Positions 42,441 to 50,919 of a stretch of 64,000 nt of DNA are shown here, in pieces. Source of the DNA: Saccharothrix saharensis (GTDB taxonomy: Bacteria; Actinomycetota; Actinomycetes; Mycobacteriales; Pseudonocardiaceae); assembly GCF_006716745.1 (NCBI RefSeq), contig NZ_VFPP01000001.1:1178001-1242000 (forward strand), read 5' to 3'. The position numbers were made by a program, and so were the translations under genes. The stretch's first letter is position 1. Each line of letters opens with the position of its first letter. The notes beneath the pieces are model-generated. The model was not told the DNA's origin and ran no database searches. It was given only the letters and a program-made list of their open reading frames with translations.

Positions 42441-43217
42441 TCACGAGCCCAGGGCGGCCTCCGGGGTGCACGGCTTCTCCAACGGCCCGAGGTCGCGCCA
42501 GTTGAGCGACCACACCCGGACCTCGCCGCCGAGGCGACGGCCCATCATGCAGTCCTTGCCGTCGCCGCCGGTGTGCGCGAACAGCGCCACTCCGACGTCG
42601 GAGCCCCGGACGCGCACGTCCACCCGCGGCGGGACGCCCGCGAGGTCGGTCTCCGGGTTCACCGGCGGTGTGGGCAGGCCGGTGGCCAGGGCGGCCCGGA
42701 CCTCCGCTTCGCCGGGCGTCGCGGGCAGTGCGCCGAGGGCGGCTTCCAGGGCCGGGGCGAACTCCGACGGGATGTTCCGGTCGGGCAGGGGCGGCGGCGG
42801 CGCGATCGGCGTGGCGCCGTCGGGGCAGAGGATCCGGGACGGCTGCGCCACCGGGCCGTAGTAGTTGAACTCGACGTCGTAGCAGGCGTCGAACGCGGGG
42901 GTCCGCTTCCAGCCCGAGTCGAACGCGTCGACGTGGATGCGCCAGACCAGGTGCGCCATCGGCTCTTCGGGCGTCCCGTGCGGCAGGTCCTCGGCCACCA
43001 GCACGCCGAAGCTCGGCGACTTGCCGAGCGGCGTGGCCAGCGCGGCGCGGACGAGACCGGCCGCGTCGGGCTGCCGGGGGTAGCCGATCGCGTCGGCCAG
43101 GGTCGTGGACCGCCGGTCCGTGTCCGCGTCGCCCGGAGCCGACTCACCCGGGAGACCGCACGAGGTGAGCGACAGGCCCAGGCAGGCGACGGTCGTGACG
43201 CGTGGCAACAGGCCCAT
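42441..43217 (-). CDS. lipoprotein of unknown function
   Basis: 258 residues from ATG 43215-43217. Signal peptide with lipobox LSLTSC (Cys20). The mature part has a Pro-rich stretch (PIAPPPPLPDRN) and two Cys at DACYDVEF and RILCPDG that may pair. I recognise no family. The C-terminus ends with a compact motif-free domain (GKDCMMGRRLGGEVRVWSLN). Convergent with the VanY-like gene with a seven-base gap. Confidence 0.75.
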   Translation of the reverse strand: MGLLPRVTTVACLGLSLTSCGLPGESAPGDADTDRRSTTLADAIGYPRQPDAAGLVRAALATPLGKSPSFGVLVAEDLPHGTPEEPMAHLVWRIHVDAFDSGWKRTPAFDACYDVEFNYYGPVAQPSRILCPDGATPIAPPPPLPDRNIPSEFAPALEAALGALPATPGEAEVRAALATGLPTPPVNPETDLAGVPPRVDVRVRGSDVGVALFAHTGGDGKDCMMGRRLGGEVRVWSLNWRDLGPLEKPCTPEAALGS

Positions 43218-43330
43218 GGCGGCCACGTTATCGGCGTCGGCGACGGCGCCGCATGGGTATTTCCACCCGGGGGGACCACCCCGTCCCCGGTCGACAAGGT
43301 ATTCCTCGGCAAGAACATTCTCATAGGTGG

Positions 43331-43540
43331 ATGCTTCGTCGCACGGACCGGATCGCAGCAGCACTCGGGGACGCCGCACGGTGGCGACTCCTGGAACTCC
43401 TCGCCGAGCGGCCGCGCTCGGTCGGCGAGCCGGCCGAGCGGACCGGCTCCCGCCAACCCCAGACCACCGAGCACCTGCAGACCCTCGCCCGCGCCGGCCT
43501 CGTCACCGCCACGCCGCAGGCGAACCGGCCCTGGTCCACG
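43331..43540 (+). pseudogene. truncated ArsR-type regulator
   Basis: ATG 43331 opens MLRRTDRIAAALGDAARWRLLELLAERPRS, quoted as two ArsR blocks (RIAAALGDAARWRLLELLAE), then QPQTTEHLQTLARAGLVTAT, a normal winged helix. After about 65 residues the sequence diverges (QANRPWSTTACADV) where relatives continue into the wing and dimerisation helix. The frame runs on without similarity, antisense to the next gene. A genuine ArsR N-terminus with a replaced C-terminus: a remnant or a very short variant. Confidence 0.6.
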
Positions 43541-43561
43541 ACCGCGTGCGCCGACGTTCCT

Positions 43562-44407
43562 TCAGCTCAGCTCGAACGTCGGGTGCACCCAGTAGTTGCT
43601 GTCATGCCACGTCTCGGTGGGGAAACCGCCGCCGTACGAGTAGACGCCGGCACCCCGCCCCATCACGTAGGGCGCGATCACCACGGCAGCGCTGAAGTAG
43701 TCCTCCGACGAGGCATAACCGCCCACCGGGGCGAAGTAGGAGACGACGTACTCCTCCCCCGCCACCACCGGGACGCGGGCCGGGAACCTCACATAACTCA
43801 CCCCCGTCGCCGACGCGGACACCGTCTCGGCGAGCAACGTCCCGTCCGCCGACCACAGGTGCACGGTCAACGGTCCGCTGTACGTGCCGCGGTGGACCGC
43901 CGCACCGGCGACGTACCCGGCACGGTCGAAACCGAGCCGCAGACCCAGTTCCACCGCGGCGTCGTCGGGATCATCGAGCTCCGGCCGGTTCGGCAGCCAC
44001 GGCAGGGACAACGTGCAGTACGGGCAGCGCAGGGCGGGTGGCGCGGCGGAGCCACCCGCGAAGAACTCGTACGGCCCGTACGCCCCGCTGATGTCCCGTG
44101 AGCTGGACGCACGCAGGTGATAGGTGACCGGCCCGACCTCCGCCGGGGTGTGCCGGTGGAGCCAGCTCCCGCTGTGGTGCTCGGTCGGCGACCACGTCAC
44201 GCCGCCGTCGAAGCTGATGTCGACCCCGGTGATGTCACCGGACTCACCGTTGACGGCGATGCCGGCGATCAGCACCGGCACCCCCACGGCGACCGTGGAG
44301 CCGCTCGTGGGCGTGTACACCACGGTCACGGGCGCGGCCTGCGCCGTTCCGGTCGACGACGAACCGATCAGCAGAAGGGTGGCCACCACGGCGAGGATTC
44401 GCTTCAC
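43562..44407 (-). CDS. secreted Ig-like/DUF4082 protein
   Basis: 281 residues from GTG 44405-44407, whose Shine-Dalgarno-like GGGGGAG is unusually close; GTG 44425 is the alternative. Signal peptide VKRILAVVATLLLIGSSS with cleavage near TAQAAP. An N-terminal Ig-like module (TPTSGSTVAVGVPVLIAG, DISFDGGVTWSPTEHH) precedes a DUF4082 domain: VELGLRLGFDRAGYVAGA, VHLWSADGTLLAETVSAS, EEYVVSYFAPVGGYAS, GVYSYGGGFPTETWHDSNYW. DUF4082 occurs in secreted actinomycete surface proteins and carbohydrate enzymes. No catalytic domain is attached. Monocistronic. Confidence 0.83.
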   Translation of the reverse strand: MKRILAVVATLLLIGSSSTGTAQAAPVTVVYTPTSGSTVAVGVPVLIAGIAVNGESGDITGVDISFDGGVTWSPTEHHSGSWLHRHTPAEVGPVTYHLRASSSRDISGAYGPYEFFAGGSAAPPALRCPYCTLSLPWLPNRPELDDPDDAAVELGLRLGFDRAGYVAGAAVHRGTYSGPLTVHLWSADGTLLAETVSASATGVSYVRFPARVPVVAGEEYVVSYFAPVGGYASSEDYFSAAVVIAPYVMGRGAGVYSYGGGFPTETWHDSNYWVHPTFELS

Positions 44408-44654
44408 CTCCCCCGGATCGACCACCCGCGGCCGTTCGTTACCGGGACGTGCGGTTGCCCGAACGGCGCGGCAACGGATCTTCGGCCTTCCGCCCGGGTA
44501 ACGACCCGGTCGGCCCGGACGACCAACGATCGACAGGTCACGGGATCACTTCGACCGAAGGCGGCCTTCGTGCAATTCCAGAACAACGCGCACCACCCGG
44601 GGCCTGGTCATCGCCGCCCTGAACCGCTGGTACACCCGCGCCCAGAACCGGCAC

Positions 44655-45104
44655 ATGGTCCACGGAGCGTGGTACCAGCTCCACGCCAACGGCTCGCTGC
44701 TCTACAACTGCGGCGGTATCAACAACGGCGGGAACTACGGCGTCGACTGGGTCGACCCCGCGCTCCACGTGTGGCTGACGACCCACTTACCCGGCGGATT
44801 CGCGTTCACCGGAGGTCCGAACGCGCGTTGGGCCGGGATGGTGGGCGGGAACGGTCAGCCGCAGTTCACCCGCGACTACTACAACATCACCCGAGCGCTG
44901 CCCGGTCAGCAGAGGTTCCTCATGGGCATCGCCAACGTGGTACCGGCCGGCACCTACGACGTGGTCCTCAACTTCCACCTCTACGTGGACGACTGGCAGC
45001 CCAACCCCCACTACATCGCCCCGCCGCCGCCCCCACCGCCACACGCCGCGCCGCCGCCCTTGGACATCACGGACGTGCAGCAGTTCCCGCCGCTCGGCCA
45101 CTGA
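44655..45104 (+). CDS. unknown protein with Pro-rich tail
   Basis: 149 residues from ATG 44655, the only standard start in frame. Upstream in-frame codons continue as LVIAALNRWYTRAQNRH, reading like protein, so a larger ancestral gene may have lost its start. The visible part is rich in Gly, Asn and Trp (LYNCGGINNGGNYGVDW, LVGGNGQ-like turns) and ends PPPPPPPHAAPPP. No signal peptide, no recognised domain. It stands alone between convergent hairpins and the secreted DUF4082 gene. Confidence 0.55.
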   Translation: MVHGAWYQLHANGSLLYNCGGINNGGNYGVDWVDPALHVWLTTHLPGGFAFTGGPNARWAGMVGGNGQPQFTRDYYNITRALPGQQRFLMGIANVVPAGTYDVVLNFHLYVDDWQPNPHYIAPPPPPPPHAAPPPLDITDVQQFPPLGH

Positions 45105-45120
45105 GCCGGCACCCGGTGAC

Positions 45121-45193
45121 GCCGCGAAGGGGCAGTTCTTCGCGGCCTCACCGGTTCGGACGCCTCCACCGGGCACAGTGGACTGTGCGCCCG
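45121..45193. terminator. two hairpins in the convergent gap
   Basis: Hairpin 1: GCCGCGAAG / CTTCGCGGC (45121-45146, perfect 9-bp stem). Hairpin 2: CCGGGC-ACAGT / ACTGT-GCGCCCGG (45169-45194, small bulge). Between the genes ending at 45,104 (+) and 45,213 (-); probably a bidirectional terminator. Confidence 0.7.
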
Positions 45194-45212
45194 GTCGGTC
45201 AACGCGACGACC

Positions 45213-46451
45213 TCAGCCGACCCACTTGCCCTCGTTGGTGATGTAGGCCCTGGTGGGGGCGCCGGTGTCCCGGTTCAGCACCTCGAACCGCGACCGCACC
45301 TGGTTCCACTTCGCCAGCACCGGGAACAGGGCGGACGCGTGTTCCCGGTAGACCACCACCACCTCGTTCACCACCTGGTCCGTGTTCGTCCGCACGATCA
45401 CGTTGTGCTGCAGGGCGTTCGTCCGACGGGTGGCGATGTCGATGTCGTCGGCGCGCACCTCGGTCTTCTCACCGGGCCGCCGGACGCGGCCGGAGTGGCC
45501 GTAGCGGACCATCGGGTCGCCGTCGCGGACCTCGTTCACGTTGAGCAGGTAGGTGTGCATGTCGGTCGCCTGGGCCAACCGGAGCCGGGTGAAGCTGTTG
45601 CGCATCCGACGCATCTGCTCCCGGTCGGCCGTGGTCACCGGTGTCAGGGACTGGATGGCGTTGAAGATCTGAGCGTCCCGCTCGGTGGGCACCGGCATGA
45701 ACACCACGGTGGCGTCCTCGTACGGCTTGAGCTGGGCGTAGACCGACATCGGCCGGCGGCCGCCGTCCAGCAGGGAGGCGCTGAGGTCGTGCAGGCCGAG
45801 CTCGTTCTTGCGGTTGGCACCGGAGCCCGGGTCGTTGAAGTTCACCGGCTGGATCCGCCTGCGCACCCCGTCCAGCGTGCGGTCGAGCATGATTTCCCGG
45901 TCCCAGGCACGATCACGGCGGTGGTGGGCGTTGCGGATGGTGAACCTGCCGCCCAGGACGCTCTTCGAGTTGACCTGCCGCGCGGTCATCCGGTTCGCGG
46001 GGAACGCCGTCGCCCACGTCTCGGCGGCCTCGGCCTCCTTCACCGCCCGCCACCACGCGGCGATCTGGTCGCGCCGCCCGTCCCAGGTGTCACCCGCGCC
46101 GCCGAGCGCTTCCAGCCCTTGCCCGAGCAGCCGCGCCTCGGTGCTCGCCAGCTCCTCCTGACGAGCCCGCAACGCCAAGCGGCGCTCCTCGATCAGCACG
46201 GGGTCACGCCGGTCGGCCAACTCCTTCCGCAACTTCGGGACGTCGGACCTCCCGATCTCCTTGCCCGCGTCGAGCAGGGTGATGACCCGGTCCAACTCCT
46301 CCAGGGTCAGGTCGGAGGTCCACTCCTTGTACTGGTCGACCATGATCCCGGTCTTGCTGTCGTACTCCTGGTCCCCGCTGGTGATCAGGGTCAGGAGCTC
46401 CGGTAAGTCCTCTGCCCTGACGTTCGTCTTCCAAGTCGTCCCGATCTTCAC
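45213..46451 (-). CDS. large cytoplasmic protein of unknown function
   Basis: 412 residues from GTG 46449-46451 with GGAGGTG upstream. No signal peptide or membrane helix. The N-terminal third is charged and helical (LTLEELDRVITLLDAGKEIG, ERRLALRARQEELASTEARL); the rest is mixed with conserved-looking blocks such as VFMPVPTERDAQIFNAI, QATDMHTYLLNVNEV and NVIVRTNTDQVVNEVVVVYR. Polar composition and ending without known catalytic motif resemble the N-terminal or cargo parts of toxin-associated proteins, but I cannot assign a family. Located 2.3 kb from the DUF4157 gene, which may be chance. Confidence 0.7.
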   Translation of the reverse strand: MKIGTTWKTNVRAEDLPELLTLITSGDQEYDSKTGIMVDQYKEWTSDLTLEELDRVITLLDAGKEIGRSDVPKLRKELADRRDPVLIEERRLALRARQEELASTEARLLGQGLEALGGAGDTWDGRRDQIAAWWRAVKEAEAAETWATAFPANRMTARQVNSKSVLGGRFTIRNAHHRRDRAWDREIMLDRTLDGVRRRIQPVNFNDPGSGANRKNELGLHDLSASLLDGGRRPMSVYAQLKPYEDATVVFMPVPTERDAQIFNAIQSLTPVTTADREQMRRMRNSFTRLRLAQATDMHTYLLNVNEVRDGDPMVRYGHSGRVRRPGEKTEVRADDIDIATRRTNALQHNVIVRTNTDQVVNEVVVVYREHASALFPVLAKWNQVRSRFEVLNRDTGAPTRAYITNEGKWVG

Positions 46452-46968
46452 CCGGCACCTCCGCAGCGATCCGTCCGTACGAAGGAGCCTTCGTCCTGTT
46501 GGGCGCGGTCGTTACTTCTGCGTGGGAGTCTTTTCGGTTCGCACTGAAACAATAGTGCCGGGCATCACGCCGACCGCCCGGCGAGGTGGTGGTCGCCTCT
46601 TCCGGCGCGGTCGTAGCCGGTGCACGGCGGTGTCGGCGTTCAGCGCGGTGGGTGTGGCGGTGCGCTCGCCGCGTTCCGGAGGGCGGTGCGGGTTCGCGGG
46701 CGCGCGCGGGCCGGCTCGCACTGGCGGACGAGGTGGCCTGGCGCGTGCCGCGGGTGGACGCCCGTGCGCGGATGTGGTCCGCGTCAGCCCGGCGCACCGA
46801 CCTCGGCGCCACCGGCCGCCCCACCGCGCACCTGTTCGGGCTTCGCCCGCGGCGTGAGGCGCTGACCGCGATCGCGGCGGAGATCGACGCCATCGGAACG
46901 CGTCGGCGTCAGCCGACGGCGCGATGCGCCGCGACGCCGTTCGACCCGGTCGTCGTCCTGGGTGGTCG
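46452..46968. other. gene-poor interval, possible decayed coding sequence
   Basis: A 14-bp hairpin (CGAAGG-AG-CCTTCG at 46,480-46,493) lies in the leader of the unknown gene. Between about 46,730 and 46,930 one plus frame reads protein-like (LGATGRPTAHLFGLRPRREA) without a start or homologue I can name. No RNA gene seen. Confidence 0.4.
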
Positions 46969-47637
46969 CTATCGGCGGCGGGCGAGCAGCCCGGCCGCGG
47001 TCACCTCGCCACTTCGCCGCACCGCGTCGGCGAAGTCGACGCGCAGGGCGGCCAGGCTCGGGTCCGCCTCGTAGGCGGCGAGCAACGCCCGCGGCGGGCG
47101 ACTGGCCGGCCAGGCCGCGACCGCGGTCAGCATGACCGTCTCCACCAGGGCGCTCGCGTCCTCGTCGCCGAACTCGGGCAGGTGTCGGCGGACCAGTCGG
47201 ACCAGGGCCCGCAGCGACTCCCGGATCGTCCGCTTGTGCCGGATCGCCGTCTCCACCGAGATGTTGCGCTCCAGCACGGTCGCCTGGGAGGCGACCAGGT
47301 CGCACAGCATCGGCCGCGCGGCCAACGAGACGGCGAAGAGGTCGGCCAGCCGGTCGGCGCGCTCCCGCGTGGAGCCGTCCGGTGCGGGAGCGGATTCGAG
47401 TTCCGTGACGCACTCGGCCAGTTGCGCCTCCAGCAGTTCCAGCAGGACCGCCTCGCGCGAGTCGAAGTAGCGCAGCACGTTCGCCTTGGCCAGGCACACC
47501 CGGCGGCTCAGCGCGGTGAGGCTCAGCTCGGCCACCGGCATCTCGGCGAGCATCGCGGCCGCGGCGCCGAGGATCTGCCGCCGCCGTTCGTTGCGCTGCT
47601 CGTCGGTGCGCGCTCGCTGGAAGTTCACGTGGCCCAT
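46969..47637 (-). CDS. TetR-family repressor
   Basis: 222 residues from ATG 47635-47637. HTH LSLTALSRRVCLAKANVLRYFDSREAVLLE, a TetR variant with VLRYFDSR in place of the usual IYRHF. C-terminal domain (DLVASQATVLERNISVETA, RHKRTIRESLRALV) matches the TetR group common next to SDR genes. Divergent from the SDR at 47,726, with three direct AGACnGyCGGT boxes in the 88-bp gap. Confidence 0.9.
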   Translation of the reverse strand: MGHVNFQRARTDEQRNERRRQILGAAAAMLAEMPVAELSLTALSRRVCLAKANVLRYFDSREAVLLELLEAQLAECVTELESAPAPDGSTRERADRLADLFAVSLAARPMLCDLVASQATVLERNISVETAIRHKRTIRESLRALVRLVRRHLPEFGDEDASALVETVMLTAVAAWPASRPPRALLAAYEADPSLAALRVDFADAVRRSGEVTAAGLLARRR

Positions 47638-47641
47638 GTTA

Positions 47642-47712
47642 CAGACTGCCGGTACTTTACCAAGAGACCGTCGGTCCGTTAGCTTCGAGGTCGTAACAGA
47701 CCGTCGGTACGA
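47642..47712. promoter_or_regulatory. three direct AGACnGyCGGT boxes between TetR and SDR genes
   Basis: AGACTGCCGGTAC, AGACCGTCGGTCC and AGACCGTCGGTAC recur in the same orientation, the first beside the TetR start and the last just before the SDR leader. Repetition on both promoters suggests operators for the divergent TetR repressor. Confidence 0.7.
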
Positions 47713-47725
47713 AAAGAGGTCCACC

Positions 47726-48628
47726 GTGTACGAGGTTCCCGACCAGCACGGCAAGTACATCGTCGTCACCGGGGCGAACAGCGGCACCGGCAAGGAGGCG
47801 GCCAAGCGGCTCGCCGGGGCCGGGGCCGACGTCGTGCTCGCGGTGCGCACCGGGACCAAGGGCGAGCAGGCGAAGGCGGAGATCCTCGCCGCGCACCCCG
47901 GCGCCACCCTGGAGGTCCGCCGGCTCGACCTCGCCGACCAGTCCTCGGTGCGCGGGTTCGCCGACGGGCTCGTGGCGGCCGGGAGGCCGGTGGACGTGCT
48001 GGTGAACAACGCAGGCGTGATGAACGTGCCCGCGCGGACGGAGACGGTGGACGGCTTCGAGCTCCAACTGGCCGCCAACTTCCTCGGCCCGTTCGCCCTC
48101 ACCGCCCTGCTGCTGCCGTTGCTGCTCAGGGCTCCCGAGCCCAGGGTCGTCACCATGAGCAGCGGCGCCGCGGCCGGCGGCCGGATCGACTTCGCCGACC
48201 TCCAGTCGAGCCGGCGGTACCACCCGGTGCGCGCCTACGCCCGGACCAAGCTCGCCGACCTGTTGCTGACGGTGCACCTGGCCGACCTCGCGACAGAGCG
48301 CGACTGGCCGTTGATGTCGGTCGGCGCCCACCCCGGCTACACCCGCACCAACCTGACGACCTCCGGCCCCCACCTCAACGGCGGCCGTCCCGGCCTGCTC
48401 GAGTCCATCGGCTACCGAGTGGTCCCCTCGCAGGACGTGGTCCACGGCACCGAGCCGCTCCTCTACGCCGCAACCGACCCCGGTGCCGTCCGGGGCGGGT
48501 ACTACGGCCCCCGCTGGGCCCTCGTGGGGCCGACCAGGCAGGTTCGCGTGCCGCGGCGGGCGCGGGACAAGGAGACCGCCGCGCGGTTGTGGGCCGAGAC
48601 CGAACGCCTCACCGGCACGTCCGTCTGA
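47726..48628 (+). CDS. short-chain dehydrogenase (retinol-dehydrogenase/WWOX-like)
   Basis: 300 residues from GTG 47726 (AGAGG six bases upstream). VVTGANSGTGKEAAKRLAGAGAD binds NADP; DVLVNNAGVM, MSSGAAA (Ser) and YARTKLADLLL (Tyr-x-x-x-Lys) complete the site. The LDLADQSSVRGFAD block marks the RDH-like group acting on hydrophobic ketones or aldehydes. The frame upstream of 47,726 is antisense to TetR and rejected. Expression probably released when the divergent TetR binds its ligand. Confidence 0.9.
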   Translation: MYEVPDQHGKYIVVTGANSGTGKEAAKRLAGAGADVVLAVRTGTKGEQAKAEILAAHPGATLEVRRLDLADQSSVRGFADGLVAAGRPVDVLVNNAGVMNVPARTETVDGFELQLAANFLGPFALTALLLPLLLRAPEPRVVTMSSGAAAGGRIDFADLQSSRRYHPVRAYARTKLADLLLTVHLADLATERDWPLMSVGAHPGYTRTNLTTSGPHLNGGRPGLLESIGYRVVPSQDVVHGTEPLLYAATDPGAVRGGYYGPRWALVGPTRQVRVPRRARDKETAARLWAETERLTGTSV

Positions 48629-48737
48629 TGCACGAGGGCAACACGTTTGCCTCGGAGATGCCTCCGCGGCCCTGGGTCGTGTGCCCGGAACCCGGTATCG
48701 ATGGGCACGAACAGTTGTCACCGGAGGGGAAGAGCCT

Positions 48738-50513
48738 GTGCGAACCAACGACCGCGAGCGGGACGGGTTGTCGACCCCCGATGTCGGGAAGCGGCCCGCT
48801 GTCCCGACGCAGCAGCCTGGCCTCACCTCGGCCGGCGGCGTCCTGGCGCTCCAGTCCACCGCGGGCAACGCCGCCGTCGTCCAGATGCTCCGCCAGGCCG
48901 GGCATCCCGGGGCCCGGGACCGGCACCAGCACGGTCCCGCGTGCGGGCACCGGGAAGAGGGTGCCCAGGTCCAGCGTTCCGCCCGGGAGCACGGTCAGGT
49001 GGCCGACGACAGCCCGGCCGGCCAGAAGGCCCTGCTCGACCGGGCCCTGGCCTCACCGAGTCGTTCGCTGCCCGAACCGCTGCTCGCGCGGGCGACGCCG
49101 TTCTTCCGGAACCCGAACCTCGCCACCGCTCAGCTGCACGACAACCCGGTGGCACAGCGGGCCACCGCGGCCCTGGGGGCCCAGGCCATGACGGTCGGTA
49201 CCCACATCTTCGCGCCACCGCGGGTCGTCGCGGACATGAAGGTCATGATCCACGAGCTGAGCCACGTGAACGAGAACCTCAAGGGAACCCCCGAGACCGG
49301 CGACAACAACGGGGCCGGGGTCACGATCACCGACCCCCACCAGGCCTCCGAGCAGCGGGCGGAGCGGGACGGTGCCTCGTTCGGCGCCGGGGCGACGACC
49401 GCGCCGTCCGTCGTCACCCAGCGGGCGTTCGCGCGGGACGTCGACCCCGCGGTCGCCGGGCCGACGGCGGGCGCACCCGTGCAGCGCATGGAGAACCCGC
49501 CGCAGGGCCGCCGGGGCAGCGAGGACTACGAGGCCGACGCCTCGGGGTCCGAATCCTCGCGATCGGCCCGCGGCCAGGAGGGCGACATGACCCCGGAGCG
49601 GCGGGAACTGCTGGAGCGCATCGAGCAGGAGCTGGCGAGCGGCCCCAACCTGGACGACCTCGCCGAACAGGCGGATCGCCTGGCGACGGGAGTTCCCGGG
49701 TTCCGCCGGATCCGGGCGGTGCACGACCCGAACGAGGACCGGGACCAGGCGGTGCCCCACTCGGAATCGGAGTCCGAGTACGAGTCCGACCCACCGGCCA
49801 CGACGGCCGCTCCGGCCGCGGAACCACTTCCCGAACTGCCCGAGAACACGCGCCTGACACCGCTGCGCGACATGCTCCTGCGGGAGATGCGCAAGGGCGG
49901 TCTCGACAAGAAGCTGAAGGTCACGTTCAGCGTGGACGCGGGCGACCGCGACCCCCGGGTCGCCTCCGGCCACGCCTGGATCGAGATCACCGGATCGCGG
50001 GGCAAACAGGTCTCCTTCGGCTTCTACCCGGAAGAGGCGTACGAGACGTTCAACAACGTGCGAGGTGGCGTCCACTGCCCCGACGGGTACAGCGTCTCGG
50101 GTCGCGCCACCCACCACGAGTCGAAGAACGTGGCGGTGAGGGACGTCGTCAACGGCTACCTCGTCGCCCATGACAGGTCCGGGGCCAACTACAACCTCAC
50201 CCTGCACAACTGCTCGACCTTCGCGGGCGACGTGTGGAAGACCATGACCGGCAAGGCCATCCCCCGGGAGTGGTTCACCGCGTACGGCCTGCTCGGCACG
50301 GTCGTCTCGACGCCCCACGGTGCCGCCGAAGGCCTGGAGAGCCACCAGGAGAGGCGGCGGCAGAAGCGGCGGGAACGCGCGCGTCCCCTCGCGGAAGGCC
50401 CCCTGCGCGGTCTGATGCCCGGTCCCGGCGACGCGGACGAGGTCGCCGACCGGCTGGCCGCCGCGAAGCTCTCCCAGAGCAGTTCGTCCCCGTCGTCCGA
50501 GGAGGTGGACTGA
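48738..50513 (+). CDS. DUF4157 (eCIS core domain) protein with C-terminal His/Cys domain, candidate toxin or effector
   Basis: 591 residues from GTG 48738 after GGAGGGGAAG. N-terminal disordered stretch, then a DUF4157-like module: LPEPLLARATPFF, NPNLATAQLHDNPVAQR, the zinc-protease-like HELSH at 172-176 inside VMIHELSHVNENLK. A long acidic Ser-rich linker (residues about 265-385, SESESEYESD) leads to a C-terminal domain with His412 (ASGHAWIEITGSRG) and Cys492 (TLHNCSTFAGDVWK), spaced and ordered like permuted papain-fold (NlpC/P60, LRAT, YaeF) hydrolases. DUF4157 marks proteins loaded into extracellular contractile injection systems, often autoproteolytic carriers of toxins. No eCIS structural gene is in the window. 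Function as effector is inference. Confidence 0.8.
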   Translation: MRTNDRERDGLSTPDVGKRPAVPTQQPGLTSAGGVLALQSTAGNAAVVQMLRQAGHPGARDRHQHGPACGHREEGAQVQRSAREHGQVADDSPAGQKALLDRALASPSRSLPEPLLARATPFFRNPNLATAQLHDNPVAQRATAALGAQAMTVGTHIFAPPRVVADMKVMIHELSHVNENLKGTPETGDNNGAGVTITDPHQASEQRAERDGASFGAGATTAPSVVTQRAFARDVDPAVAGPTAGAPVQRMENPPQGRRGSEDYEADASGSESSRSARGQEGDMTPERRELLERIEQELASGPNLDDLAEQADRLATGVPGFRRIRAVHDPNEDRDQAVPHSESESEYESDPPATTAAPAAEPLPELPENTRLTPLRDMLLREMRKGGLDKKLKVTFSVDAGDRDPRVASGHAWIEITGSRGKQVSFGFYPEEAYETFNNVRGGVHCPDGYSVSGRATHHESKNVAVRDVVNGYLVAHDRSGANYNLTLHNCSTFAGDVWKTMTGKAIPREWFTAYGLLGTVVSTPHGAAEGLESHQERRRQKRRERARPLAEGPLRGLMPGPGDADEVADRLAAAKLSQSSSSPSSEEVD

Positions 50514-50870
50514 GGCCGGACGCCGATGCGGCGCCCGGGTGGGCGAACCCGGAGTGCCGGCATCACGTGGTCGTGCACCGGTCGCACCTGCTCGCGCATC
50601 GTGGCCGGGCCGGGCAGGTCGGAACTCCCCGGTGAAGTCGATCGAACCCTCGTCGCGCAGGATGCGCAGCACGTGGTGCGCCTCCTCGAGCCGGGACGGC
50701 CGTTTCGTCCTCCGGTGAGTTCGTCGAGGATCGCGGTGTTTCGCGCAACGGGCGCAGAAGCCCGGCTCGTCGGCGGGTTCGACCGATCCGGTCGTGCCGT
50801 CGAACGGGTACGCGGCGTACCCGCCGCCTACGCCATCGCGGCGCACCGCGCTTCCGGTGCCCATACCGGC
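50514..50870. other. gene-free interval
   Basis: Minus-frame text such as GGYAAYPFDGTTGS and DEGSIDFTGEF hints at a fragment of an old gene but lacks start, continuity and a nameable family. No operator or RNA recognised before the terminator at 50,871. Confidence 0.4.
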
Positions 50871-50911
50871 TCGCGGCGGTGCGGGGACTCGACGTCCTCG
50901 CACCGCCGCGA
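50871..50911 (-). terminator. strong terminator of the alpha-galactosidase gene
   Basis: 18-bp stem (TCGCGGCGGTGCGGGGAC with 50,894-50,911, one G-T pair) and a five-base loop, eight bases past the stop of the minus-strand gene. Confidence 0.85.
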
Positions 50912-50919
50912 CCCGGGGG

